In this document: one piece after another, positions 6,462 through 15,354 of the stretch | Position numbering within the stretch: position 1 is the first letter of the stretch | Layout: each line of letters starts with the position of its first letter | Assembly: GCF_014656475.1 (NCBI RefSeq) | Contig: NZ_BNCM01000012.1 | Location: 62,001-126,000 of the forward strand | DNA length: 64,000 bases | Source of the DNA: Sinomonas cellulolyticus | Lineage (GTDB): Bacteria > Actinomycetota > Actinomycetes > Actinomycetales > Micrococcaceae | Reading direction: 5' to 3' | The notes under the pieces: model-generated | What the model was told of the DNA's origin: nothing | The model's input: the letters and a program-made list of their open reading frames with translations, nothing else | Databases searched by the model: none | Program-made: the position numbers and the translations under genes

Positions 6462-9362
6462 ATGGCGACTCGTACCTCCTCCACGCCACCCACCAGATCC
6501 GGCACCTCGAACCGGTCCAGCGCGTCCAAAGCGGGCAGCCGGGCCGGTGCGTCCCGCGCGAGGACGGGCAAGGGCGGTGCGGGGTCGCGCCGCGTCACGA
6601 CGACGGAGAGTGGACAGCCGTGGCTCGCGCGCGTGATCGGCGGCGTCTGGGGCGGCATCGCCCACACCGTCGGCGGGGGAGTGCGCCGCATCGGGACGGA
6701 CGTGAGCGACGTCGACCCCGAGGTGCGGCGTGACGGGGCCGCGCTGTTCAATCTGGTCCTGGCGGTATTCATCGCCACCTTTGCCTGGTGGGGGTGGACG
6801 GGCTGGTTCCCGGACGCGGTCTACGCCGTGGTCAACGGCACCTTCGGCTGGGTCTCACTCCTGCTCCCGCTCATGCTGGGCGTGTGCGCGTTCCGCCTCT
6901 TCCGCAAACCCGCCGACCACCGCGGGAACAACCGAGTGGGCATCGGCTTCCTCGTCATGGCCTTCTCTGCGACCGGCCTGGCCCACGTCTTCGGAGGGCT
7001 GCCCTCGGCTGCCAACGGGTTCGACGGGCTGCGCACCGCCGGCGGGATGCTCGGCTTCCTCGCGGCGTCCCTCCTTGCCACGATCCACCCCGCCGTTCCG
7101 GTGATCGTGTACTCGCTGCTCGCGTTCGTCTCGGTGCTCATCGTCACGGCGACTCCCTTCGCGGCCATTCCACGCCGCATCCGCGGCGCGTGGGAGCACC
7201 TCATGGGGCTGGACCTCGGGCCCGAGGAGCAGGACGGCCACGACCGCAGCTACCTCTACGACTCGGAGCGCCGCGCCCAGGACGCCGCGCACGAGCGCCG
7301 CCGGAAGAAGCGCGGCCTGTTCGGCAGGCAGCCCGAGGGCAGCGAGGAGGAGCCTCAGGAGCGTTCGGGGGACGAGCCCTATGAGCGGGCCATCGTCGAC
7401 GACGCCGAGGCCCCCGAGCCCACCGCCCAGATGCCTGCGGCGGGTCCCGGCCGCTCCCAGGCGGAGGCGGCCATCCAGAAGATCCGCGCGGCGCAGGGCC
7501 GCGCGGCGGCTGCGGGCCCGGCGGCCGGGGTCCCCACGGGGGAGCCGACGGAGGCGATCCCCACCGTCGGGCTCCCCACCCCCACGGTCGGCGCCGCTGT
7601 CCACGTGCCGTCGAATCCCGTGGCGCCGACCCCGCCGCCGGCGCCGATCCCGCAGCGCACCGAGCAGCTCCAGCTCTCGGGCGACGTCGCGTACACGCTG
7701 CCGTCCTCGGACTTCCTCGTGCAGGGTTCCGCGCCCAAGGAGCGCACCGAGGCGAACGACGCCGTCGTGGCGGCGCTGACGAGCACGCTCACGCAGTTCA
7801 ATGTGGACGCCGAGGTGACCGGGTTCTCCCGGGGCCCGACGGTCACGCGGTACGAGATCGAGCTGTCTCCGGGAACCAAGGTCGAGAAGGTCACGGCGCT
7901 GTCCAAGAACATCGCCTACGCGGTGGCGAGCTCCGACGTGCGCATCCTCAGCCCGATCCCGGGCAAGAGCGCGATCGGGATCGAGATCCCGAACACCGAC
8001 CGCGAGACGGTCTCGCTCGGCGACGTGCTGCGCAGCCAGAACGCGCGCCGAACGGAGCATCCGATGGTGATGGGCGTCGGCAAGGATGTCGAGGGCGGCT
8101 TCGTCGTCGCGAACCTCGCCAAGATGCCCCACCTGCTCGTCGCAGGTGCGACCGGCGCGGGCAAGTCCTCGTTCGTGAACTCGATGATCACCTCGATCCT
8201 CATGCGGGCCACTCCCGATGAGGTGCGCATGGTCATGGTCGACCCGAAACGCGTGGAGCTCACGGCCTACGAGGGCGTGCCTCACCTCATCACCCCCATC
8301 ATCACGAGCCCCAAGAAGGCCGCCGAGGCCCTCCAGTGGGTGGTCCGTGAAATGGATGCGCGGTACGACGACCTCGCCAACTACGGCTTCAAGCACATCG
8401 ACGACTTCAACAAGGCAGTCCGTGCGGGCAAGGTCGTGCCCCCGCCGGGCTCCGAGCGCAAGGTGCGTCCCTATCCCTACCTGCTGGTGATCGTGGACGA
8501 GCTCGCCGACCTCATGATGGTCGCCCCGCGCGACGTCGAGGACTCCATCGTGCGCATCACCCAGCTGGCGCGCGCGGCAGGCATCCACCTGGTGCTCGCC
8601 ACCCAGCGCCCGTCGGTAGACGTCGTCACGGGCCTCATCAAGGCCAACGTGCCGTCGAGGATGGCATTCGCGACGTCCTCCGTCACCGACTCCCGGGTCG
8701 TCCTCGACCAGCCCGGCGCCGAGAAGCTGATCGGCCAGGGCGACGCGCTGTTCCTGCCCATGGGGGCGTCGAAGCCCATGCGCGTCCAGGGCGCGTGGGT
8801 GTCCGAGTCCGAGATCAACAAGGTGGTCGAGCACGTCAAGGGCCAGCTGACCGTGACGTACCGCGAGGACGTGGCGGCCGAGCCCGAGAAGAAGCAGATC
8901 GACGAGGAGATCGGCGATGACCTCGAGGTGCTGCTCCAGGCGACCGAGCTCGTCGTGACGACCCAGTTCGGCTCGACGTCGATGCTCCAGCGCAAGCTGC
9001 GCGTGGGCTTCGCCAAGGCCGGCCGGCTCATGGACCTCCTCGAGAGCCGCGGGGTCGTCGGGCCCTCCGAGGGATCCAAGGCGCGCGATGTCCTCGTCAA
9101 GCCCGACGACCTGCCCGCGGTGCTCTCCGCGCTGCGAGGCGAGGACGCGCCGTCGTCCGCCGCTCCCGACCAGGCCCGGAGCGACCACGCGCTCGCCGAC
9201 AACGCGAGCGCAAACCACCACGTGGGCGACTACGAGGTCGACTCGCCCTACGCCGAGGACCTCGTGGCCAAGGACCTCGACTCCCGTCCGCAGGCTGTCG
9301 ACTACCACGACGGTGACGACGACGGCGACGGCGAGGACGCCTGGCAGCTCACCGGACGCTAG
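6462..9362 (+). CDS. ftsK: DNA translocase FtsK/SpoIIIE
   Basis: FtsK is the septal DNA pump that clears chromosome ends during division. The 966-residue protein has a Ser/Thr/Arg-rich start, about four membrane helices (residues 90-230) and a Pro/Ala-rich linker. The motor domain has Walker A GATGAGKSS near residue 562 and Walker B LLVIVDELADL. A winged-helix gamma domain follows (about residues 830-890), and then an acidic tail. The start ATG at 6462 lies 7 nt after TACGGT (6449-6454) without a Shine-Dalgarno sequence, a leaderless arrangement. This start agrees with the usual length of actinobacterial FtsK, whereas the open frame continues upstream as a shadow of rnj. Confidence 0.95.
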   Translation: MATRTSSTPPTRSGTSNRSSASKAGSRAGASRARTGKGGAGSRRVTTTESGQPWLARVIGGVWGGIAHTVGGGVRRIGTDVSDVDPEVRRDGAALFNLVLAVFIATFAWWGWTGWFPDAVYAVVNGTFGWVSLLLPLMLGVCAFRLFRKPADHRGNNRVGIGFLVMAFSATGLAHVFGGLPSAANGFDGLRTAGGMLGFLAASLLATIHPAVPVIVYSLLAFVSVLIVTATPFAAIPRRIRGAWEHLMGLDLGPEEQDGHDRSYLYDSERRAQDAAHERRRKKRGLFGRQPEGSEEEPQERSGDEPYERAIVDDAEAPEPTAQMPAAGPGRSQAEAAIQKIRAAQGRAAAAGPAAGVPTGEPTEAIPTVGLPTPTVGAAVHVPSNPVAPTPPPAPIPQRTEQLQLSGDVAYTLPSSDFLVQGSAPKERTEANDAVVAALTSTLTQFNVDAEVTGFSRGPTVTRYEIELSPGTKVEKVTALSKNIAYAVASSDVRILSPIPGKSAIGIEIPNTDRETVSLGDVLRSQNARRTEHPMVMGVGKDVEGGFVVANLAKMPHLLVAGATGAGKSSFVNSMITSILMRATPDEVRMVMVDPKRVELTAYEGVPHLITPIITSPKKAAEALQWVVREMDARYDDLANYGFKHIDDFNKAVRAGKVVPPPGSERKVRPYPYLLVIVDELADLMMVAPRDVEDSIVRITQLARAAGIHLVLATQRPSVDVVTGLIKANVPSRMAFATSSVTDSRVVLDQPGAEKLIGQGDALFLPMGASKPMRVQGAWVSESEINKVVEHVKGQLTVTYREDVAAEPEKKQIDEEIGDDLEVLLQATELVVTTQFGSTSMLQRKLRVGFAKAGRLMDLLESRGVVGPSEGSKARDVLVKPDDLPAVLSALRGEDAPSSAAPDQARSDHALADNASANHHVGDYEVDSPYAEDLVAKDLDSRPQAVDYHDGDDDGDGEDAWQLTGR

Positions 9363-9371
9363 GCTGAGACG

Positions 9372-9965
9372 GTGACCATCCCCTCGGCAGCGCCGCCATC
9401 ACAGCTGTGGAACGTGCCCAACATCCTCACCATGGTGAGGATCATCCTCGTCCCGTTCTTCATCTGGTCGCTCCTCGCCGACGGCAGCCAGCACGGGGTG
9501 CTGCGGTGGATCGCCTTCGTGCTGTTCGCGGTCGCGATCTACACGGACCAGCTCGACGGCGCCATCGCCCGCAAGCGGAACCTCATCACCGACTTCGGCA
9601 AGATCGCCGATCCCATCGCGGACAAGCTCCTCACCGGATCAGCACTCGTGCTGCTCTCCGTGCTCGGCGAGCTGCCATGGTGGATCACGGTCCTCATCCT
9701 CGTGCGCGAATGGGGGATCACGGCCCTGCGGTTCGTCGTGATCCGCTACGGTGTCATGCCCGCCTCGCCTGGGGGGAAGCTCAAGACCGTCCTGCAGACC
9801 GTTGCGATCCTCCTCTACCTGTTCCCGCTCACCCCGGGACTTGCAGTCTTGGCGGCGATTGCTTTCTGGATCATGGTCCTCGCCCTCGCCGTGACCGTGG
9901 TGACGGGCCTCGACTACCTTGTGAAGGCTGCGCGGCTGCGGGCGAGCGCCCTGAAGGGCCGGTGA
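9372..9965 (+). CDS. pgsA: CDP-alcohol phosphatidyltransferase (phosphatidylglycerophosphate synthase type)
   Basis: This 197-residue membrane enzyme transfers a phosphatidyl group from CDP-diacylglycerol, most likely to glycerol-3-phosphate for phosphatidylglycerol synthesis. The signature D-x2-D-G-x2-A-R-x8-G-x3-D-x3-D is complete (D59, D62, G63, A66, R67, G76, D80, D84) and about five hydrophobic helices are visible. Position between ftsK and cinA is conserved in actinobacteria. The GTG start at 9372 lies 6 nt after TAGGCT (9360-9365), whose first three bases are the ftsK stop codon, so a leaderless transcript is likely. Confidence 0.95.
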   Translation: MTIPSAAPPSQLWNVPNILTMVRIILVPFFIWSLLADGSQHGVLRWIAFVLFAVAIYTDQLDGAIARKRNLITDFGKIADPIADKLLTGSALVLLSVLGELPWWITVLILVREWGITALRFVVIRYGVMPASPGGKLKTVLQTVAILLYLFPLTPGLAVLAAIAFWIMVLALAVTVVTGLDYLVKAARLRASALKGR

Positions 9966-9969
9966 GCTG

Positions 9970-10470
9970 ATGGCGGCCGACGTGTCCGAGGGCGCAGCCA
10001 CGACAGCGCGCGACGTGGTGGAGGCCTTCATCGCGCAGGGTGCGACGGCGGCGACGGCCGAGTCCCTCACGGCGGGCCTCGTTGCGGCGTCCCTCGCGGA
10101 CGTCCCGGGTGCCTCCGCCATGCTGCGCGGCGGCGTCGTGAGCTATTCGAGCGAGGTGAAGGCGGACGTGCTCGGCGTGTCCCGCGCGCTGCTCTCGGCG
10201 GTAGGTTCGGTCGACGCCGAGGTGGCGCGCCAGATGGCCGACGGCGCCCGGCGCGTCTGCCGTGCGGACTACGGCGTCTCGACGACCGGCGCCGCAGGCC
10301 CCGAGCCTCACGACGGCAAGCCGGTGGGGACGGTCTTCGTTGCCGTCTCGGGGCCGGCGGGTACGACCGTGAGGCCCTACCTCTTCAGCGGCGACCGGCC
10401 CGCTGTCCGCGCGGCCGCCGCCCAGGCCGCGCTGGACGGGCTGCTGGCCGCGCTCCGCGGGGGCTCCTGA
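9970..10470 (+). CDS. pncC: CinA C-terminal domain protein (nicotinamide-nucleotide amidase)
   Basis: This 166-residue protein corresponds to the stand-alone C-terminal domain of CinA, which deamidates nicotinamide mononucleotide in NAD salvage (PncC activity). Family motifs are visible: ATAESLTAGLVAASLADVPGAS near the N-terminus, the GGVVSYSSEVK stretch, and STTGAAGPEPHDGKPVGTVFVA. It starts 4 nt after pgsA and ends before the intergenic region of the clgR-type gene. It lacks the N-terminal MoaB-like domain of full CinA, which is common in actinobacteria. The historical competence/damage name is not evidence for either role here. Confidence 0.93.
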   Translation: MAADVSEGAATTARDVVEAFIAQGATAATAESLTAGLVAASLADVPGASAMLRGGVVSYSSEVKADVLGVSRALLSAVGSVDAEVARQMADGARRVCRADYGVSTTGAAGPEPHDGKPVGTVFVAVSGPAGTTVRPYLFSGDRPAVRAAAAQAALDGLLAALRGGS

Positions 10471-10551
10471 AAACTGGGAGCCCGCTGTGAATTGTGTGTG
10501 GCCGGGCGCCGACGGGGAACAATCCCAGTGTCGTGAAAGTTGTGGATAGTG

Positions 10552-10580
10552 TCGTCACCGGATGGCGGCAGCACTAGGAT
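10552..10580 (+). promoter_or_regulatory. putative promoter of the clgR-type regulator gene
   Basis: TCGTCA (10552-10557) and TAGGAT (10575-10580) are separated by 17 bp, each matching 4 of 6 consensus positions. They lie in the 260-nt region between cinA and the HTH regulator. No convincing ClgR operator was found here by eye. An AAGGAG at 10618-10623 is 13 nt before an ATG at 10637, giving an alternative upstream start. Confidence 0.4.
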
Positions 10581-10729
10581 GATTCACACGGACCCGCCCG
10601 CCGCGGGGATCTGGACCAAGGAGCGCATCGATCCACATGGTTAAGCAGCCCGTATCCGTCAACGGCGTTGTGCGCTGGCGTGACGTGGGCCTGGCCGACA
10701 TCGGTAAGCAGGAACAGAAGGAGCGCAAG

Positions 10730-11062
10730 ATGGTTGTTCTGCGTCATGAGATTGGAGACGTCCTCCGCGACGTCCGTCAGCGCCAGGGCCGAACGCTCCG
10801 TGAAGTCTCGCACAATGCGAGGGTGTCGCTCGGATACCTCAGCGAGGTCGAGCGCGGTCAGAAGGAGGCCTCCTCGGAGCTGCTCTCCTCGATCTGCTCG
10901 GCACTGGATGTGCCGCTCTCGGTCATGCTCCGCGAAGTCAGCGACCGCGTTGCCGTCGCGGAAGGGATCACGATCCCGGACACGGTGCCTCAGGAGTTCG
11001 CCCAGCGGTATGGCAGGGACACGAACACTGACCTGGACGCCGAGCTGAGCACGATCAGCTGA
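10730..11062 (+). CDS. clgR: Xre-family HTH regulator, ClgR type
   Basis: A 110-residue DNA-binding protein. Its HTH (about residues 5-65) includes [39 protein letters not shown] in segments highly typical of actinobacterial ClgR, an activator of clp protease and other proteostasis genes. The position between pgsA/cinA and recA is conserved (Rv2745c in M. tuberculosis). I chose the ATG at 10730 because AAGGAG (10718-10723) lies 6 nt upstream. An in-frame ATG at 10637 would add 31 residues and has a poorer-spaced AAGGAG. The C-terminus is polar and acidic with no ligand domain. Confidence 0.88.
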   Translation: MVVLRHEIGDVLRDVRQRQGRTLREVSHNARVSLGYLSEVERGQKEASSELLSSICSALDVPLSVMLREVSDRVAVAEGITIPDTVPQEFAQRYGRDTNTDLDAELSTIS

Positions 11063-11079
11063 CGCCACCACGACTCGGG

Positions 11080-11109
11080 AAGGACCGGACGCGAAAGCGT
11101 CCGGTCCTT
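11080..11109 (+). terminator. strong hairpin with GAAA tetraloop between clgR and marR
   Basis: A perfect 13-bp stem (AAGGACCGGACGC at 11080-11092 with its complement at 11097-11109) is closed by a GAAA tetraloop and followed by CGTCGTC. It lies 17 nt after the clgR stop and 33 nt beyond the marR stop, so it can serve both convergent genes. AA/TT at the base gives a short U-run in either direction. Confidence 0.85.
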
Positions 11110-11142
11110 CGTCGTCTCCGGCCGCTCGTCGGGGCGGGGAGC

Positions 11143-11607
11143 TCAGTGGTGGGGGGCGAGGGCGTCGTTCATCCGGCGGAGGTACTCGGCCAGCTCGGTG
11201 AGCTCACGGGGGTCCCAGGAGGCGAGCCGCTCGGCGAAGAACTCGTGCCGGCGGCGCTTCAGCTCTGCAACCTGGCGCTCGCCCTCGCCCGTCAGGGTGA
11301 CTTGCTGGGCGCGCCCGTCACTGGGATCTGCCTCCTTGGCCACGAGTCCGAGTTCTTCGAGGAGCGCGATCTGCCGGCTCACCGTCGGCTTTCCAACCCC
11401 GACGGAGGCGGCCAGGTCAGTCACCCGGCGCGCCCCGTCGCGGTGGAGGATCGTCAGCAGGCCGTAGGCCGCCGGGTCGAGATCGGGATGGAGTCCGCGG
11501 GACAGTCCCACCGACGCAGCGCGGCCGCGGCGCCAGAACACCGCAAGCTGCTGTTCGACGTCGACAAGGGCGGTGTCGAAGGCGGCTGGGGCATGCGGTA
11601 TGGACAT
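11143..11607 (-). CDS. MarR-family transcriptional regulator
   Basis: This 154-residue protein has a winged-helix MarR fold: helices flanking the recognition region VTDLAASVGVGKPTVSRQIALLEELGLV, then the wing D-P-S-D-G-R-A-Q-Q-V-T-L-T with the conserved D-x-R-D/G-x-R-like turn. MarR dimers usually repress a neighbouring gene and respond to small aromatic compounds. No obvious target gene lies beside it, so autoregulation or a distant target is likely. The mRNA is probably leaderless: on the minus strand TAAGAT (11614-11619) lies 6 nt before the ATG. It is an insertion relative to the conserved clgR-recA order. Confidence 0.92.
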   Translation of the reverse strand: MSIPHAPAAFDTALVDVEQQLAVFWRRGRAASVGLSRGLHPDLDPAAYGLLTILHRDGARRVTDLAASVGVGKPTVSRQIALLEELGLVAKEADPSDGRAQQVTLTGEGERQVAELKRRRHEFFAERLASWDPRELTELAEYLRRMNDALAPHH

Positions 11608-11689
11608 GCCTTCATCTTAGGGCGGCTCGCCGGCTCCCGATCGGCAGGGGGCAGGAGGGGGACCGCGGGCTGTGGGGGAGAATGGCCGA

Positions 11690-11911
11690 GTGCGCAACAG
11701 TGATTTCTGGAGGCTGATGGAAGACGAGTTCGGCGCGGGCTACGCGCATGTGCTTGCTTCCAGCGCCGTGCTCTCTGCCGTGGGCGGCCGGACCGCTGAG
11801 GATGCCCTCAAGGCAGGGGTCCCTCCGCGCACGGTATGGAACGCTGTCTGCGATCTCCAGGATGTGCCCCCGGAGCGGAGGCTGGGCAAGGACCGTCCCC
11901 TCAAGGACTGA
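11690..11911 (+). CDS. DUF3046 family protein
   Basis: A 73-residue conserved actinobacterial protein of unknown function, always found next to recA (Rv2738c in M. tuberculosis). It shows the family pattern F-W-x-L-M-x-D-E-F-G-x-x-Y, then L-x-x-V-G-G-R-T-A-x-x-A-L-x-A-G-V-P-P-R-x-V-W and a final D-V-P-P-E-R-R. The GTG at 11690 gives the family's usual start (V/M-R-x-S-x-F-W). GAGAAT at 11678-11683 lies 6 nt upstream, which is the leaderless spacing with a weak first base; a GGGGGAG upstream could also act as a ribosome binding site. Confidence 0.9.
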   Translation: MRNSDFWRLMEDEFGAGYAHVLASSAVLSAVGGRTAEDALKAGVPPRTVWNAVCDLQDVPPERRLGKDRPLKD

Positions 11912-11967
11912 ACCTGGAGCCCGCTTCCGGGCGCCTGCGGGAGAGCTGACGACACGCCGAGTGGGAT

Positions 11968-11983
11968 TCGAAGATGTGTTCGG
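11968..11983 (+). promoter_or_regulatory. LexA SOS box upstream of recA
   Basis: TCGAAGATGTGTTCGG matches 10 of 12 fixed positions of TCGAAC-N4-GTTCGA. A -10-like TAGTGT follows at 11992-11997. The box is about 170 nt before the recA ATG, as in mycobacterial recA where the SOS promoter is the distal one. Confidence 0.85.
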
Positions 11984-12064
11984 GGGAGCTGTAGTGTCGT
12001 ATGCAGAGCATTCCAGAGGCTGACTGCGCCGAGTTGTCCACATGGCGGGGTGACTGCGCTTCCA

Positions 12065-12087
12065 TTGTCGGTGGGGGTCGGTAGCGT
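12065..12087 (+). promoter_or_regulatory. PafBC-type (RecA-NDp) promoter of recA
   Basis: TTGTCGGTG (12065-12073), 8 bp, then TAGCGT (12082-12087) is an exact match to TTGTCRGTG-N8-TANNNT. That is the LexA/RecA-independent DNA-damage promoter motif described in mycobacteria and recognised with PafBC. With the upstream SOS box, recA has two independent damage inputs. Confidence 0.85.
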
Positions 12088-12094
12088 GAGCGGC

Positions 12095-12202
12095 ATGGAG
12101 GAGCGGCAGGCAGGACAGGGCGCTGCCGCGACAGAACCCGACTCGGAGGAAGACCATGGCAGCATCAACGCCGTCCACGCCGGAGCGCCAGAAGGCGCTT
12201 GA
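12095..12202 (+). CDS. possible leaderless upstream ORF overlapping the recA start
   Basis: An ATG exactly 7 nt after the TAGCGT of the proximal recA promoter opens a 35-codon frame. It is rich in Glu, Ala and Gly and is out of frame with recA. It ends at TGA 12200-12202, overlapping recA by 47 nt. Transcripts from the PafBC-type promoter would therefore begin at or next to this ATG. Ribosomes translating it would pass over the recA start region. Whether it is translated is unknown; it may be chance. Confidence 0.35.
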   Translation: MEERQAGQGAAATEPDSEEDHGSINAVHAGAPEGA

Positions 12203-13220
12203 GGCGGCACTGGCGCAGATCGACAAGCAGTTCGGCAAGGGCTCGATCATGAGGCTTGGAGATGACACCCGGGCGCCCATCGAGGTCATCCCCACCGGGT
12301 CCATCGCACTCGACGTCGCCTTGGGCATCGGCGGCCTCCCGCGCGGCCGCGTGGTCGAGATCTACGGCCCGGAGTCCTCGGGCAAGACGACGGTGGCCCT
12401 CCACGCGGTCGCCAACGCCCAGCGCAACGGAGGCATCGCTGCGTTCATCGATGCCGAGCACGCGCTCGATCCGGAGTACGCCGCCAAGCTGGGCGTCGAC
12501 ACGGATGCGCTGCTCGTCTCCCAGCCGGACACGGGAGAGCAGGCGCTCGAGATCATGGACATGCTCGTGGGCTCCGGCTCGCTGGACATCATCGTCATCG
12601 ACTCTGTCGCGGCGCTCGTGCCGCGTGCAGAGATCGAGGGAGAGATGGGGGACAGCCACGTCGGCCTCCAGGCGCGTCTCATGAGCCAGGCCCTCCGGAA
12701 GGTCACCGGTCGGCTCAACCAGACCAAGACCACCGCGATCTTCATCAACCAGCTGCGTGAGAAGATCGGCGTCTTCTTCGGCTCGCCTGAGACGACAACC
12801 GGTGGCAAGGCGCTCAAGTTCTACGCGTCGGTCCGCATCGATGTCCGTCGGATCCAGACCCTCAAGGAGGGCGCCGATTCGGTCGGCAACCGGACCAAGG
12901 CGAAGATTGTCAAGAACAAGATGGCGCCGCCCTTCAAGCAGGCCGAGTTCGACATCATCTACGGTCAGGGCATCTCCCGCGAAGGGGGAATCATCGACAT
13001 GGGCGTCGAGCACGGCATCATCAAGAAGTCGGGCTCGTGGTTCACGTATGACGGCGATCAGCTGGGTCAGGGGATGGAGAACTCACGCCGATTCCTGCGG
13101 GACAACCCCGAGCTGGCTGAGGAACTCGAGCGGCTCATCAAGGAGAAGCTCGGCGTAGGAGTCAAGAAGGACGCCGAGGACGAGGACCAGCCGCGCCTCA
13201 AGGCCGTCGACGGGGACTAG
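12156..13220 (+). CDS. recA: recombinase RecA
   Basis: RecA is the strand-exchange ATPase of homologous recombination and the coprotease that triggers LexA self-cleavage. The 354-residue protein has Walker A GPESSGKT (residues 71-78), the [10 protein letters not shown] segment, Walker [13 protein letters not shown], the L1/L2 DNA-binding loops and an acidic tail typical of actinobacteria. No intein is present. The ATG follows CGGAGGAAGACC, a good Shine-Dalgarno sequence. It is controlled by the LexA box and the PafBC-type promoter upstream. recX begins directly after its stop codon. Confidence 0.99.
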   Translation: MAASTPSTPERQKALEAALAQIDKQFGKGSIMRLGDDTRAPIEVIPTGSIALDVALGIGGLPRGRVVEIYGPESSGKTTVALHAVANAQRNGGIAAFIDAEHALDPEYAAKLGVDTDALLVSQPDTGEQALEIMDMLVGSGSLDIIVIDSVAALVPRAEIEGEMGDSHVGLQARLMSQALRKVTGRLNQTKTTAIFINQLREKIGVFFGSPETTTGGKALKFYASVRIDVRRIQTLKEGADSVGNRTKAKIVKNKMAPPFKQAEFDIIYGQGISREGGIIDMGVEHGIIKKSGSWFTYDGDQLGQGMENSRRFLRDNPELAEELERLIKEKLGVGVKKDAEDEDQPRLKAVDGD

Positions 13221-13787
13221 GTGACTGGCGGAAGGCGCACTCAGGGCCCACCGCCCGAGCTGGATCCGGACGCCGACCCCGAGGCTGTGGCGCGGGCGAT
13301 CCTGCTCCGCCAGCTCACCATGGGGCCGCGCAGCCGACTGCAGCTCGAACAGAAGCTGCGCGATCGGAACGTCCCCGAGGACCTCGCCCACGCGCTCCTC
13401 TCCCGGTTCGAGGAGGTCGGTCTTGTCGACGACGCGGAATTCGCCCGGATGTGGGTCCGGAGCCGTGGGGAGACGAGGTCGCTTGGCCGGACCGCGCTGC
13501 GCCGTGAGCTGAGCGAGAAGGGAATCACCGGCGAGACGGCAGAAAAGGCATTGGGCGAGCTCAGCCCCGAGGCCGAGGAGGACGCCGCTCGGCGCTTGCT
13601 GGCGCGGCGCGTCAGGCCCTTCGACCGTGAGGATCGGGCCGCCCGCGACAAGGAGCTGCGCCGACTGGTCGCCATGCTCGCGCGGAAGGGGCATGCACCG
13701 GGTACCGCTTTTCGCCTTGCCGCGGAGGTACTCGCGGCCGAGGTGTTGGACGCCGAGGCCCTCGAGGTGCCGAACGGAGAGACCTGA
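13221..13787 (+). CDS. recX: recombination regulatory protein RecX
   Basis: RecX binds RecA filaments and inhibits recombinase and coprotease activity. This 188-residue protein begins with a GTG directly after the recA TAG, so it is co-transcribed with recA and probably translationally coupled. It shows the family's three-helix repeats, with motifs such as L-x-x-R-x-x-S-R-x-Q-L-x-x-K-L, F-x-x-V-G-L-V-D-D-x-x-F-A-R-x-W-V-R-S-R and G-x-x-x-L-R-R-E-L-x-x-K-G-I. The length is typical of actinobacteria. Confidence 0.96.
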   Translation: MTGGRRTQGPPPELDPDADPEAVARAILLRQLTMGPRSRLQLEQKLRDRNVPEDLAHALLSRFEEVGLVDDAEFARMWVRSRGETRSLGRTALRRELSEKGITGETAEKALGELSPEAEEDAARRLLARRVRPFDREDRAARDKELRRLVAMLARKGHAPGTAFRLAAEVLAAEVLDAEALEVPNGET

Positions 13788-13847
13788 CATCGTGTAGGGA
13801 CTCATCTCCGGCGTGTCTCCGAGGTTGCTGGGAATCCTGTGACTACA

Positions 13848-13875
13848 GTGACAAATGGGATTACTGGGGTATTCT
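13848..13875 (+). promoter_or_regulatory. promoter giving a leaderless mRNA for the transglycosylase-like gene
   Basis: GTGACA (13848-13853, 5 of 6 to TTGACA), 16 bp, then TATTCT (13870-13875) form a good housekeeping-type promoter. The GTG start is 7 nt beyond the -10 and no Shine-Dalgarno sequence lies between. Confidence 0.7.
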
Positions 13876-13882
13876 CTAACCC

Positions 13883-15289
13883 GTGCGATCAGAGCAGGGC
13901 TTCCCCTTACGCCGGCGCCTCGGGCGGGTGCGTAGCGCAGTGCTGCTGACGCTCGCCGTGGTCAGCGCCTTGCCGGCAGGGGCGCCGATGGCGGGTGCTG
14001 ACGACGGGCCACCCTCTGGCTACCCCACCTGGGCAGATGTGCAGGCCGCGAAGTCCAACGCCGACTCCGCCAAGGCGGAGGCAGACCGGATCGGCTCGCT
14101 ACTGACCAGCGTCGAATCCACCGCCGCCGACGCGTCGGCGAAGGCTGTGACGGCGGGCGCCGCATCCGCGAAGGCCGCCCAGGCCGTCAAGGACCAGCAG
14201 CAGGTCGTGGCGGTGCTCGACGCGGAGGCAGCGAAGCGGGCGGCTGAGAGGGATGCGGCGCAGCGTCAGGCCGGCCAGCTCGCCGCCGACTCCTACATGG
14301 GCGGGTCAGGCGGTGGCCCCATAGAAGCGCTCTCGGTGATCGGCCAGCAGGACGGGCTGAACCGCCTCCAGACGCTGCAGGTCCTTGGGGACCAGACGGC
14401 GCAGGCCGTGAGGGACTACCGGGTTGCTGCCAACGCCGCGGCGGCTGCCGAAGACGCGTCACAGGCCGCGAAGGATGCGCTGGCCGATCTCGCCGCCACG
14501 GCCGCCCAGCAGTTCAGCCTTGCCCAGCAGGCACAGCAGCAGGCACAGGACGTGGTCACCCAGACCCAGCAGCACGAAGACCTGCTCCTGGCCCAGCTGG
14601 CGGACCTCAAGGGAACGTCTGTCGAGGTCGAGCAGAAGTACCGTGAGGGGCAGGCCGCGCAGGCTGCCTACGCGGCCGCGCAGGAGGCCAAGCGCCGGGC
14701 CGCCGAACAGGCCGCCCAGCAGGCGGCGGCCGAGGCGCAGCGGCGGCAGCAGGAGGCGCTCGCCCGCCAGCAGGAGGCCCTGGCCCAACAGCAGGCGCAG
14801 CAGCAGCAAGTCCAGACGCAGCGTCAGGTTCCGGTGCAGCCGCCGGCGCCCGTGCAGGGACCCGCAGCCTCAGGACAGGCGCAGGGAGCGGCTGTCATCC
14901 CGGCCGCTCCCGTCGTCGCTCCCCTCCCGGCGGCACCCCCGCCGCCCCCGCCGGCAGTCAGCCCGGGTGTGGGTGTGGTCGACGACCCGGCCGGTGCCCA
15001 GGCCTACGCATCCTCTCAACTCGGAGCCTATGGGTGGGACAGCGGCCAGTTCGGCTGCCTCCTGAAGCTCTGGACGCAGGAATCGAGCTGGCTCACCGAC
15101 GCGACGAATCCTTCGAGCGGCGCCTACGGGATCGCCCAGGCGCTCCCGCCGAGCAAGTACTACACGGCGGGCAGCGACTGGCTCACCAACTACCGTACGC
15201 AGATCAACTGGGGGCTCGGCTACATCGCCTCCCGCTACGGCACGCCGTGCAACGCGTGGGCGCACGAGGTCTCCGCCGGCTGGTACTAG
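13883..15289 (+). CDS. secreted coiled-coil protein with transglycosylase-like C-terminal domain
   Basis: This 468-residue protein has a signal peptide (basic N-terminus, hydrophobic core about residues 18-33, likely cut near the AGA at 37-39). A long Ala/Gln/Glu-rich coiled coil follows (about 45-300), then a Pro/Ala-rich linker. The C-terminal domain of about 90 residues (A-Q-A-Y-A-x-x-Q-L...W-x-x-E-S-S-W...A-Y-G-I-A-Q) resembles the lysozyme-like fold of actinobacterial peptidoglycan hydrolases, with the Glu in QESSW as the likely catalytic acid. The build resembles RipA/CwlO-type cell-wall proteins. The role is inferred to be peptidoglycan remodelling during growth or division. Confidence 0.9.
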   Translation: MRSEQGFPLRRRLGRVRSAVLLTLAVVSALPAGAPMAGADDGPPSGYPTWADVQAAKSNADSAKAEADRIGSLLTSVESTAADASAKAVTAGAASAKAAQAVKDQQQVVAVLDAEAAKRAAERDAAQRQAGQLAADSYMGGSGGGPIEALSVIGQQDGLNRLQTLQVLGDQTAQAVRDYRVAANAAAAAEDASQAAKDALADLAATAAQQFSLAQQAQQQAQDVVTQTQQHEDLLLAQLADLKGTSVEVEQKYREGQAAQAAYAAAQEAKRRAAEQAAQQAAAEAQRRQQEALARQQEALAQQQAQQQQVQTQRQVPVQPPAPVQGPAASGQAQGAAVIPAAPVVAPLPAAPPPPPPAVSPGVGVVDDPAGAQAYASSQLGAYGWDSGQFGCLLKLWTQESSWLTDATNPSSGAYGIAQALPPSKYYTAGSDWLTNYRTQINWGLGYIASRYGTPCNAWAHEVSAGWY

Positions 15290-15354
15290 GACAAGCCGCG
15301 GAGGTCGGGACGATCCGGTCTTCCGGTGGGCGAGGCGGCCGGTACCCTTGGTGG

